64,000 bases of DNA from CAZGOM01 sp964542875 (lineage in GTDB: Bacteria; Planctomycetota; Phycisphaerae; Phycisphaerales; Phycisphaeraceae). The notes beneath the pieces are model-generated. The model was not told where the DNA came from. It was given only the letters and a program-made list of their open reading frames with translations, and made no database searches. The position numbers and the translations under genes are program-made. Shown here piece after piece: positions 35,082 through 43,620 of the stretch. Where the stretch lies: the NCBI GenBank assembly GCA_964542875.1, contig CAZIWA010000003.1, positions 1 through 64,000 of the forward strand, written 5' to 3'. Numbering within the stretch: position 1 is the first letter of the stretch; each line of letters starts with the position of its first letter.

Positions 35082-35546
35082 ATGTCCGAAACAGTGAATC
35101 TCAAAGCGGCGAAAACCTCCCGGCCAACAGGCCTCAACCAGAAGGACAGCACACTCTTCTGGGTGGGCATCTCCCTGGTGCTGCATGTCATCCTGATGGT
35201 GGTGACGAGCCTCGGGTTCATCAATGACACGTGGATCGACCCGGAAGGGGCGGCCCAGCGCAAGGCTGACGCCCTGGCGGCGCAAAAGGCCGCTGCCGCC
35301 ACCACTGCTCCGGCGACGCAGCCTACAGCCAACAAACCGGCGGCGGCACCCGTACCCACGGTGACGACGGCGGCCCCGGCGGCCAAGGATCAACCCAAGA
35401 GCGAGGCTGACCTGGCCAAGGAGCGCAAGGACACGCCGGTGATGAAGAAGGCGACGGAAGTGACCAAGCCATCGGACATTCCCGCGGCGCCGGACCTGGG
35501 CTTTGGCCTGGATGACGTGAACGCGCCGCCTCCCAAAAAGAAGTGA
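35082..35546 (+). CDS. TonB-like single-helix protein with a Pro/Ala-rich linker
   Basis: A 154-residue protein with a cytosolic N-terminus, one helix (TLFWVGISLVLHVILMVVTSLGFI, about 25-48) and then a long Ala/Pro/Thr/Lys-rich stretch (about 60-135) ending APPPKKK. This is the layout of the N-terminal half of TonB: helix plus extended spanning linker, but with no recognisable TonB C-terminal domain. The helix has a His (LVLHVI), as TonB does. It lies directly behind exbB-exbD-exbD, so it is the likely energised arm. Confidence 0.75.
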   Translation: MSETVNLKAAKTSRPTGLNQKDSTLFWVGISLVLHVILMVVTSLGFINDTWIDPEGAAQRKADALAAQKAAAATTAPATQPTANKPAAAPVPTVTTAAPAAKDQPKSEADLAKERKDTPVMKKATEVTKPSDIPAAPDLGFGLDDVNAPPPKKK

Positions 35547-35609
35547 ACAATTCCGCCGTTGGCCTTGCCTTTGGGTGATTGACGCGAATCAAGAAACCGT
35601 AAGACACGC

Positions 35610-36833
35610 ATGACGAAACTGAGCCTGCCACCTGCGCGATTTAGAACCCCCGAGCTCGCAAGAGCCCGATGGGCGAGCGATCGCCCGATGACAAGGTGGC
35701 AGCGGATGCTGGAAGACTTCCGGACGGGGGGGAGCGATCCGGTTTACCGCAAGAGCATGATGGCCAGTTGGGCGCTGCATTTGACGATCTTTTTTGTGAT
35801 CCCGTTCCTGTTGTCGCTGTTTGGCGGCGTGGAGGCGTACAAGCTGCCCAAGGGGTCTGGCGTGGCCGACCCGGCAGGCATGGCGCAGACGACGCAGGAA
35901 GTGGTGAAGGTCAAAGTAAAGCCCAAGGCCAAGCCCAAGAAAAAGTTCATTGTGAAGGCGAACTCGCCGATTATTTTCCATGTGCCGGAACTGGATGATT
36001 CCACGCTGGCCAAAGAGATGGAAAAAGAGACGGAAGTGACGTACAAGGCCGACCCCAACAAGGCGCACGAGATGGTGGCCGCTGCGGAAGGGGAAACGGC
36101 CGGCGGCATGGCTAAGGGGGGTACGGGCAAGAGCAAGGGTAAGCTGGGCGCCGGCGGCGGCAAGGAAGGCGGCTGGCCTGATGGGTCGGAGAATGCGCTG
36201 ATCCGGTTTGTGCGGCTCAATCACGGCGGCAAGGGCTGGGATGACAACATGAATCCCACGGACCGGTCGGACTTGAACTTCCTGGCGGCATTTGGCGAAT
36301 ACTCGGGCTTTAAGGTGGAGAAGAAGAAGTTCGAGGGATACCCGATGGGGTCCATCGCGGGGATGGATAAGGGGTACAAGCCGCCGTTCCTGTACATGAC
36401 GGGGACTGGCGCGATTTCGCTGAGCGCGTCGGAAAGAAAGCAATTGCGCGAGTATCTCATGGAAGGCGGCATGTTGTTTGCGGACTGCGGCAGCCCGTCG
36501 TTCAACACAAACTTCCGGAGCCTGGCGGACTCGCTGATTCCCGGCGGCCGGCTGGTGGAGATCGCGGATGACGACCCAATTTTCAAGCGCCCGTACAACT
36601 TGCCTAATGGAGCGCCGCCGCTGTGGCACCATGGGGGAACCAAGTGCCTGGGTATTAAGTATCAAAATCGCTGGGCGGTGTTTTTCCATCCCGGCGATTT
36701 GAAGGACGCTTTTAGAACCGGGCACTCCGGGCTGGACCCGTCAATTGTCAGGTCTGCGGAGCAGACGGGCATCAATGTGATCACATACGCCTTTACCAAT
36801 TACCTGGAAGCCACCAAGCAGTACCGCAAATGA
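35610..36833 (+). CDS. One-helix TonB-like protein with a C-terminal DUF4159 domain
   Basis: A 407-residue protein with a cytosolic N-terminus (1-45), one helix (MASWALHLTIFFVIPFLLSLFGG, about 50-72), a Lys/Pro-rich linker (KVKVKPKAKPKKKFIVK), a Gly-rich stretch (about 165-195) and a DUF4159-type domain from about 200 to the end (ALIRFVRLNHGGKGWDDN ... FLYMTGTGAISLSASERKQLREYLMEGGMLFADC). The domain has a class-I amidotransferase-like look. Carrying it on a TonB-like arm next to ExbBD is unusual. The start ATG 35610 has no strong Shine-Dalgarno. It overlaps the next gene by ATGA. Confidence 0.8.
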   Translation: MTKLSLPPARFRTPELARARWASDRPMTRWQRMLEDFRTGGSDPVYRKSMMASWALHLTIFFVIPFLLSLFGGVEAYKLPKGSGVADPAGMAQTTQEVVKVKVKPKAKPKKKFIVKANSPIIFHVPELDDSTLAKEMEKETEVTYKADPNKAHEMVAAAEGETAGGMAKGGTGKSKGKLGAGGGKEGGWPDGSENALIRFVRLNHGGKGWDDNMNPTDRSDLNFLAAFGEYSGFKVEKKKFEGYPMGSIAGMDKGYKPPFLYMTGTGAISLSASERKQLREYLMEGGMLFADCGSPSFNTNFRSLADSLIPGGRLVEIADDDPIFKRPYNLPNGAPPLWHHGGTKCLGIKYQNRWAVFFHPGDLKDAFRTGHSGLDPSIVRSAEQTGINVITYAFTNYLEATKQYRK

Positions 36834-38098
36834 TCCAGACGCTTTGGGATAGTTTTGGGCTTGTGGGGCTGGCGTGGCTGATGGTCACGGCGGCTGTTGG
36901 GCTTTGCCTGCTGGGCTATCTGCTTGTGCCTGCGCTGCGCACGGCCAACGTGGCACGCGTGGGGCTGGTGATGGCGCTGGTGGGGATGTTTCTGGGTGGG
37001 TATCGGACGGCGCAGGTGGATGAGATCGCGCTGGCCGAGCCGCCTGCGGCGAAGCCGGAGGATATCGACCCGGCCAAGGCCGCGGAACTCAAGAGCCGGG
37101 CCGCGAAAGTCCGTTTTGCCGAAGACAGCAAGCTGGATTCTCTGGATATCGCCGGGGCTTCCAAGTCTGAGCTGGAGCCCGAAAAGCCGGAGACCCAGGA
37201 GCCCAAGTACGCTTATATGAAGCGCGGCGTTCAGACCCGGGACGGGCAGACGATCGCCCGGTCAGTGGAGGGCAATGGCGAAGATGCTGCGGCCTCGCAG
37301 CCTGCGCCTAAGCCGGTGGTGAAGCTGGCAGAACCGTTTTATTCGACGGTGAGGCGGTTGGACCATCTGGCGCTTTCGCTGACGGGAGCGCTTTTGTGGG
37401 GTGCGGTGATTCTTCTGCTGGCGGATTACGTGATGCGTACGCGCCGGATGTTTGTGCCGTCAGTTCCAGTGGGGGCGGCGGTGCGGCTGGCCAGGGTTTT
37501 CCGGCCGGGCATGCGGCACGCCTGGGTGAACCGGGCCGGGCTGGAAGGGCACCCGCTTGGGGTGCTGGCGGCCATCCGTGCGGTGCAGAAGGACAGCACC
37601 TGCTTATACATCGGGCCTGGGGAGCCGTGGTCCGGCAGGAGCATTGCGCGGCTGGTGATTCCCAGCACGGCGAGCCGGATGCCGAGCCTGACCTACACCG
37701 GGAAGCCGGGAACGTATACGCAAGAGTTTGTGCTTGAATCCCTGTGGCATGGGCGCGCATGCGTTGCCGTAGTGGGGCTTAATAACGGGCAGAAGCTTCT
37801 GGGGCGGCTGCTGCAAATGGTGGAAGAAAAAGAGCTTTTGGCCTATCACGGCAAAATGCTGATTCAGGTGGTGTGGGATTTACCGGAATTGCCGGAGGCC
37901 GGGTTGCTGGATGCGCTGATGACTGCTGCCGATAAAGCGGGGCTGGAAGTGCTGATTGTGAGTGAAGCGGGCGTTCCCGCCGGGCTGACCAGGCGTTTTA
38001 ACGAAGTGCACGAGCAGATGCCGGCATGGGATCTTTCCGCAACACCGGGTGAGCGAGTGCTGATGTGGCTGGATGAGAAGGTGTTTGCGCGGGGCTAA
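36830..38098 (+). CDS. Three-helix membrane protein with a soluble C-terminal domain
   Basis: A 422-residue protein with helices at about 8-33 and 40-59, a charged acidic loop (about 65-180, probably periplasmic) and a third helix at about 183-207 (LALSLTGALLWGAVILLLAD). A cytosolic domain of about 210 residues follows; it includes CLYIGPGEPWSGRSIARLVIPST and ends in GERVLMWLDEKVFARG. I do not recognise the domain. It is coupled by ATGA to the DUF4159 gene and ends the locus, so it is probably the cytosolic-facing component of the same assembly. Confidence 0.75.
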   Translation: MIQTLWDSFGLVGLAWLMVTAAVGLCLLGYLLVPALRTANVARVGLVMALVGMFLGGYRTAQVDEIALAEPPAAKPEDIDPAKAAELKSRAAKVRFAEDSKLDSLDIAGASKSELEPEKPETQEPKYAYMKRGVQTRDGQTIARSVEGNGEDAAASQPAPKPVVKLAEPFYSTVRRLDHLALSLTGALLWGAVILLLADYVMRTRRMFVPSVPVGAAVRLARVFRPGMRHAWVNRAGLEGHPLGVLAAIRAVQKDSTCLYIGPGEPWSGRSIARLVIPSTASRMPSLTYTGKPGTYTQEFVLESLWHGRACVAVVGLNNGQKLLGRLLQMVEEKELLAYHGKMLIQVVWDLPELPEAGLLDALMTAADKAGLEVLIVSEAGVPAGLTRRFNEVHEQMPAWDLSATPGERVLMWLDEKVFARG

Positions 38099-38181
38099 AG
38101 AAATTACGAGTTATTGAGTTACGAATCGAAGAGGCTGGAAACGAAGGCTTTCAGCAAGTTTCGGGGCATTGAGCCTAAAAG

Positions 38182-39015
38182 TTATTCGAGGTCGAGCAGG
38201 TCCTGGAGCTGGCGGGCGATGCGTTGCTGGGCGTGCAATGCGCCGTAGGCGATCAGCGGCAGGGGGATGAGGGCGGGGAACCAGCATTCGGGTTCATAAA
38301 ACATCACAGGAAGCCATGCGAAGAGGACGAAGCCCAGGCCGCAGGCTGTGGCGTGAACGCTTTGGGCGGGGCCGATGTCCGGGGCGTTGTCGAGCGCGTT
38401 TTCGGTTTGTCCGGCGATGCCCAGCGTGCTGACCAGGGTGGTGACCAGGCAGAGTGGGGCGGCGACAGCACAAAGCCCGATGACCATGGCGGGCGTGAAG
38501 GGTTCCCATGAATAGGTGAAGCCGGTGAGGAGCATGACCGCCATCAGGCTGTAGACGATGCTGGCGATATGCGTGGAGAGACGGGCGGCCTGTGCCCAGA
38601 ATGAGGTGCCGGTGAATTCTTTTGTGCCGGACCACAGCGGGCTGAGCGCCGGCACCAGAACCAGGGCCAGAAGCAAGGTGGCGATGGCGGAAAGCACCGC
38701 GGAGGTTTTAATGGCCAGGGAGAGGGCGTAAGGCAGTATCTGCACATGCGCGCCGGCGCTTAAGATGCCGGTGGTGATGACGCCGGCGAGGACGATGATC
38801 TGGTAGGCAATGATGAGGCGGGCATTTCGAAGGCCGGTGGCGAGGTCCTGCACGCGGGCTTCGGAGGCGGCGGTCGATGGATCAACGGGCATGCTGCGGT
38901 TGAGTTGAAAGACGGAGCGGTTTTTACCGTCGTTGCGACGGGCGCCGGCGACGAGCGCGAGGTCTTTCACGAGGACTTTGGAAGGGGATGGCTGATTATT
39001 GATGCCGTCGAACAT
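38182..39015 (-). CDS. Polytopic membrane protein, unknown
   Basis: A 277-residue protein. ATG 39015 is chosen over the longer open frame because GAGGT lies about 7 bases upstream. A soluble stretch of about 60 residues precedes roughly seven hydrophobic segments: LIIAYQIIVLAGVITTGIL, ALSLAIKTSAVLSAIATLLLALVLVPA, ASIVYSLMAVMLLTGF, AMVIGLCAVAAPLCLVTTLV and others. The tail AQQRIARQLQDLLDLE is a short amphipathic helix. No family recognised. It is convergent with the end of the giant envelope locus. Confidence 0.75.
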   Translation of the reverse strand: MFDGINNQPSPSKVLVKDLALVAGARRNDGKNRSVFQLNRSMPVDPSTAASEARVQDLATGLRNARLIIAYQIIVLAGVITTGILSAGAHVQILPYALSLAIKTSAVLSAIATLLLALVLVPALSPLWSGTKEFTGTSFWAQAARLSTHIASIVYSLMAVMLLTGFTYSWEPFTPAMVIGLCAVAAPLCLVTTLVSTLGIAGQTENALDNAPDIGPAQSVHATACGLGFVLFAWLPVMFYEPECWFPALIPLPLIAYGALHAQQRIARQLQDLLDLE

Positions 39016-39156
39016 AAGGCACCTCATTGCTCGGTGTGGAGAATGGTTGACCCGTGAACCGAAGCGTAGTGCCGGTTTTGAGTTTTGCAAGAAAGTGGGT
39101 CTGAAAGCCGCAAGGTTTTTTGTGCATGCGGATTCATGGTATTTGCATCCAAAATG

Positions 39157-39184
39157 TTGACACTCAGTGGGGCGGGATTAAACT
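39157..39184 (+). promoter_or_regulatory. Sigma-70-type promoter of the LEPR-xLL repeat protein gene
   Basis: Perfect -35 TTGACA (39157-39162), 16-base spacer and -10 TAAACT (39179-39184), about 65 bases before ATG 39250. Same geometry as the sites at 9574-9601 and 14716-14743. Confidence 0.5.
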
Positions 39185-39249
39185 CCCATGTGGTTAATCG
39201 TTTGGGATCGATGTAGTTTCCCTCACCCAGCTATCTTGAAAGTTTTGCC

Positions 39250-42200
39250 ATGACGCTTACAGCCGCTTTGCGTAATGTCCGCGTTGGTACGTGTTTTTCG
39301 AGCGTGTCCACTCGGCTTGCGGGATGGCTCAAACGATCGGACCGGGCTGGTTCGGAGGGATTGGAGGCGCTGGAGGGCAGGCAGTTGCTGTCGGCGCCGC
39401 ACATCCGGCCGGTGGGGCCGGAATTGGTGATGGCGACTGAGGTTTCATCGCCGGTGGCGGTGAGCACGGCGTTTAACGTCAGCTTCGCGCTGGCCTGGAC
39501 GACGGAGACGGAGGATGGGCAGGGGATTCAGGCGCGGTCTTATTTTCCGAACATGGAGCCCCAGTTTGCGACGATGGATGTTTCGGGATTCGTGGAGACG
39601 TGGACGCCTTCTTCCCCGTCGATAGCGGCGGTGTCGGGTGATGGTTACCTGGTGGCGTGGAGTCAAACAGATTCGGAAGACCCGACTAATGATTCGGTGA
39701 TCCTGGCGCGGCGTTACCTCCCCAACGGTTTTCCGCTGGGCGGGCCGGTGGAGATCGGCACCGCGGCGCCAGGTGGAAGCTATGCGCCCAAGCTGGCGGT
39801 ATTGCCCACGGGCGGCTTTGTGGTGACGTGGTACCAGAAGGTGCCGGATGAAGAAAATCCTGGCCAAATGCTGCCCGGCGGCGTGTACGGGCAGCTTCTG
39901 GATGAGACCGGGGCGCTGGAAGGCGATGCATTTTTGGTCAGCACCACGGTGGATGAGCGGGAGATCGTTTCGCCGACGGTGAGCGTGGGTCTGCTGGGTG
40001 ACTTCACGATTGCCTGGATGCAGTATGACCTCAAGGCGGAGCAGACGACGATTTTCGCGCAACAGTTCGGAAACGACGGCAGCAAGAGGGGTTCGCAAAC
40101 GGAGGTGGTGACCGCGCCCGCGGTGTTTGAGCAGATCGGCGGTCATTACGCCACGTATTCCTTTGATATCGATGGCGACGGCAACTACCTGTTTGCCTGG
40201 GATCAGGCGAAAATGGGGTCATCGTGGAGCGTTGAAGGCCAATACTTCGACAATACGCTGACGGCCGTCGGCGATGCGTTTTCCATCAGCGAGGAGACGA
40301 ACAGGAGCCAATACGACGCAACCGTGGGGTTTGCCGCGGATAACTCCTCAGTGGTGATCTGGCAGACTTCGCAAACCATTGAAGACAAGAGCGGCTGGGT
40401 GGTTGTGGGCGCGCGGTATGACTCGGAAACCCGGGAATTGGTGGATACGTTTGACGTCAGCAGCACGCTGGATGGATCGCATGTGGATTTACAGCCCACA
40501 CTGAGCATGGACGGGACAGGCGGATTCACCGCGGCGTGGAATGGCTTTGGCGGTCTGGAAGGCACCCCGTCTTTGATTGCGCGGACGTTTGAGCGGGTGT
40601 ACATGCCGGAAATCGAAGTGACTTTCAATGACATTGTGATCGAGAATGGATCGACGACCACATCGACGGCCAACGGAACGGATTTGGGCTGGGTGGGCAA
40701 GGGCTATGGTCCGCTGATTCAGATATTTCACATCGTCAACAATGGTGACGGCATGCTGGATCTTGGGGAAATCACGGTACCCGAAGGGTTTTCAGCGGTG
40801 GTTACGAACGACTCTCTGGAACCAGGCGAGACGGCCTTCCTGGAACTTTCGCTCCTGAGCGATACTTTGGGCAGCTACACGGGTGTGGTGTCCATCCCCA
40901 ATAATGTGGATGGCGCGGATCCCTTTACGTTCACCGTCACGGGCGATGTGCGGCTGGATTCGATCACGTTCAACAAAAACACGAAGGCGGCCGACCGGAC
41001 GTTTATCGATGACCAGGGGAACACGGTTGTGTTTGGCCTCACCGGGCCGGGCAACGGCGTGGTGCGCTACGACCCGGACACACATGAGATTTTATCGCTG
41101 GATGTGATGGACAGCGCCCGGACGACGAACCTGACGGTGGACGTGACCAAGACCAAGGGCGTGGGATCAGGCACGACGGTGATCGATGAGATTCATCTGG
41201 AAGGTCCGCTGAACATGCTCCGGGCGGCAAATGTGAATCTCTTTGGCGATCTGCATATCCACGGCGGCGCCGCGACGGTGATTCTGGGCGATGTGTTTGG
41301 CCCCGATTCGCATGAGATCATTATCGGCGGGTCGGTCAATACGCGTACGGACTTCACGTTCAAGCGGATCAACGACCTGGACCTGGAGACCAATGGATAC
41401 ATCGGCTCATTCACGGCGGTGGAATGGCTGAACCTCAATGAAGGCGACGATGAGCTGCAGACCGGCGGCATCGGCACAATGAACATCACCGGCCAGACCA
41501 AGACGGCAACGCGGCCTTATCTGGCTGGTGATCTGTCGGTTGATCTGGATGTGTACAACGCCGGTCATCCACAAGGACAGAATGCCATTGGCTCGCTACG
41601 GGTGGCCGGCACGGTTTATGGCGGGGAGTGGAATGTGTATGGGCATTCAGGTTCGATTGTGCTGGGAGGCGCGGACGGCGCGTCAATGATGTTTGAAGAT
41701 GGCCTGGATTCGTTTACGGTGAAAGGATTGGCCACTGATCTGAATCTCCTGGCAGGGTATGAAAGCGAAGATCAACCGGAAGGGTTTGTCGGCGGCAGAT
41801 TCGGCACGGTGAAAGTCGGTGCGTGGGACGAAGGCACCATTCGTGCCAACAGCATTGTCAGCTTCACAGCGGGGGGCTTTGTTTTTGATGAGCCGCGAAG
41901 CGTGGTGGATGATCTGGAGATGACCATCCTGGGGGCTGACCTGCCGGATAGCGCGCTGGCTGTGGGTTCCATGACCGTAATTGGCGATCTTGAGGATTCG
42001 GAAATCTGGTCGGGTGGGAATATCGGGACAGTGCGGCTGGGATCGGTGTCGGAGGATTTTCGCCTCAGGGGTGACGGCAAGCTCAATTCGCTGATCGTGA
42101 CCGGCGCCGTGGTGGATACGGATGTGCGGTTTGATCTGGGGATCGGGCTCATTCAGGTGGGAAGCTGGGATCGCGGGTCCATCGAGGCCAAGAACCTGGG

Positions 42201-43533
42201 ACAACTGATTTCCACCGGCCTGGCCAAGACGGCGACGCAGCCGGCGCTGGCGGGCGACTTTAACGCGGAACTGGCGCTGCACGGCGACCTGGATGCGCCG
42301 GCCAGCCTCACGCTGGGCACGGTGCGGATCGCCGGAGAGCTGGCTGGCGATTCTGAACGGACGATCGATTGGGACGTGACGGGTTCGGTGGGGAATGTGA
42401 CTGTGGGTGCGTTGTACGACCACGCATTCTCGATCAATGCCTACTACGGGACACAGACCAAGCTGGGGTCATTTACAGCAGGGCAAACCTTCTTCTGGGA
42501 CATCACCGCGCCTGGGGTGGCGGTGGGGTCCATCACGGTGGCGGACTGGATTGAGGGTGACCTGATCGCTGCGAAGGTGGGCACGCTGAATGTTCGTGGC
42601 CAGGCCGCTAAAGCGGGGCATTCGGCGATCGTTGGAAACTTCACGGAGAGCAGCATCAAGTTGGGCGAATTGAGCATTGGGCCCAGCACAGGCAACACTT
42701 TGGGCTCTGCGACAATCGCCGGCCAGATACGCGACTCGGAGTGGGATATTTCCGGCAATGTCGGCAGCGTAATCGTTGGATCCGCGAATGATTTTGAGGC
42801 CAGGATTTCCTCGGGCAATTTGGGGTTATTCACAAGCCGTGGCGAGGTGCTTAACAAGACAATGCTTTCGGTTGAGGGTGTGATCCAGGGCATTCGCAGT
42901 GTGAACTGGCTGATGAGCGAGATTTCCGCTTACAAGATCGGAACCATCAACCTGACGGGAAGCGCCAAGACCGCGACGACGGGCACGGTGGCCGGTGACC
43001 TGTTTGGCGGGGTGTATGTATCGGGGACCAATCAAGGCACTAACGCGATGCTGCTGAGCAGCGTGACGGTGGCGGGGGAGATCCGCTCAAGCTTTATCTC
43101 CAGCGCGGGCAATATCGGCACGGTGACGACAAGTTCGCTGTTCAACAGCAGCATTTTTGTCGGTCTTAACGATGAATTCCCCCAACGGATGCTTCCTGAA
43201 GACAGGGCGGATTTTGTGAATCTGACCGCCTCGCTGGGGTCCCTGGTGGTGACGGGCGCAGGCAAAGCCGCCAATGAAGCGTCGTTCGTGAGCAGTTGGG
43301 TGGCTGCGCCGACTTTGAAGAATGTGTCGATCAAGCTTGTCGATCAAGGCGAAAGCGAAGAAGTCTTCTCCGGCTTCAGCGCGGCGGTGAGGATCGGGAC
43401 TTATCGTCGGCTCAAGGCAGTTTCCGGCGGCACGCAACCGGTGGTGGTGACGAATCAGACATTGGCCAACACTTACGATCAGCAGGATTCGTACGTGCTG
43501 AAGATCGTGCCGCCGACCGTGCCGGTTGGTTGA
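39250..43533 (+). CDS. Large LEPR-xLL-type secreted repeat protein
   Basis: A 1427-residue protein. Residues 36-48 (GLEALEGRQLLSA) match the planctomycete LEPR-xLL N-terminal sorting motif in a degenerate form. Residues about 50-440 are strand-rich with repeated VVAWxQ/FTIAWMQ-type segments, like beta-propeller-style secreted proteins. About 450-575 looks like a choice-of-anchor-D/ASPM-SPD2-Hydin-type Ig domain (LEPGETAFLELSLLSDTLGSYTG). About 640-1400 is a solenoid of short strands with five copies of a marker segment, near 750, 992, 1119, 1238 and 1338, of the form AKTATxPxLAGDL, with GNVGSVxVGS and LGSFTAG between. No catalytic motif. Probably a surface or envelope beta-solenoid. A terminator lies 20 bases past its stop. 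Confidence 0.82.
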   Translation: MTLTAALRNVRVGTCFSSVSTRLAGWLKRSDRAGSEGLEALEGRQLLSAPHIRPVGPELVMATEVSSPVAVSTAFNVSFALAWTTETEDGQGIQARSYFPNMEPQFATMDVSGFVETWTPSSPSIAAVSGDGYLVAWSQTDSEDPTNDSVILARRYLPNGFPLGGPVEIGTAAPGGSYAPKLAVLPTGGFVVTWYQKVPDEENPGQMLPGGVYGQLLDETGALEGDAFLVSTTVDEREIVSPTVSVGLLGDFTIAWMQYDLKAEQTTIFAQQFGNDGSKRGSQTEVVTAPAVFEQIGGHYATYSFDIDGDGNYLFAWDQAKMGSSWSVEGQYFDNTLTAVGDAFSISEETNRSQYDATVGFAADNSSVVIWQTSQTIEDKSGWVVVGARYDSETRELVDTFDVSSTLDGSHVDLQPTLSMDGTGGFTAAWNGFGGLEGTPSLIARTFERVYMPEIEVTFNDIVIENGSTTTSTANGTDLGWVGKGYGPLIQIFHIVNNGDGMLDLGEITVPEGFSAVVTNDSLEPGETAFLELSLLSDTLGSYTGVVSIPNNVDGADPFTFTVTGDVRLDSITFNKNTKAADRTFIDDQGNTVVFGLTGPGNGVVRYDPDTHEILSLDVMDSARTTNLTVDVTKTKGVGSGTTVIDEIHLEGPLNMLRAANVNLFGDLHIHGGAATVILGDVFGPDSHEIIIGGSVNTRTDFTFKRINDLDLETNGYIGSFTAVEWLNLNEGDDELQTGGIGTMNITGQTKTATRPYLAGDLSVDLDVYNAGHPQGQNAIGSLRVAGTVYGGEWNVYGHSGSIVLGGADGASMMFEDGLDSFTVKGLATDLNLLAGYESEDQPEGFVGGRFGTVKVGAWDEGTIRANSIVSFTAGGFVFDEPRSVVDDLEMTILGADLPDSALAVGSMTVIGDLEDSEIWSGGNIGTVRLGSVSEDFRLRGDGKLNSLIVTGAVVDTDVRFDLGIGLIQVGSWDRGSIEAKNLGQLISTGLAKTATQPALAGDFNAELALHGDLDAPASLTLGTVRIAGELAGDSERTIDWDVTGSVGNVTVGALYDHAFSINAYYGTQTKLGSFTAGQTFFWDITAPGVAVGSITVADWIEGDLIAAKVGTLNVRGQAAKAGHSAIVGNFTESSIKLGELSIGPSTGNTLGSATIAGQIRDSEWDISGNVGSVIVGSANDFEARISSGNLGLFTSRGEVLNKTMLSVEGVIQGIRSVNWLMSEISAYKIGTINLTGSAKTATTGTVAGDLFGGVYVSGTNQGTNAMLLSSVTVAGEIRSSFISSAGNIGTVTTSSLFNSSIFVGLNDEFPQRMLPEDRADFVNLTASLGSLVVTGAGKAANEASFVSSWVAAPTLKNVSIKLVDQGESEEVFSGFSAAVRIGTYRRLKAVSGGTQPVVVTNQTLANTYDQQDSYVLKIVPPTVPVG

Positions 43534-43552
43534 GCGCCGGGATTGGCGGATT

Positions 43553-43592
43553 AAAAAAACCGGTCGGCCCCTAAGGGTCGACCGGTTTTTGT
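43553..43592. terminator. Bidirectional terminator between convergent genes
   Basis: A stem of about 18 bp (arms 43553-43570 and 43575-43592, including an A/T end and a ccggtcg/cgaccgg core) with a 4-base loop, flanked by A-run and T-run. It can serve both the plus gene ending at 43533 and the minus gene ending at 43621. Confidence 0.88.
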
Positions 43593-43620
43593 TTGTCAGG
43601 GGATGATTGGAGAAAGCGAT

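Noticed and set aside
38099..38181. Repeat-like bases ttacgagttattgagttacgaatcg between convergent genes
   Set aside because: Only a loose partial repeat; no clear unit, hairpin or second copy seen.
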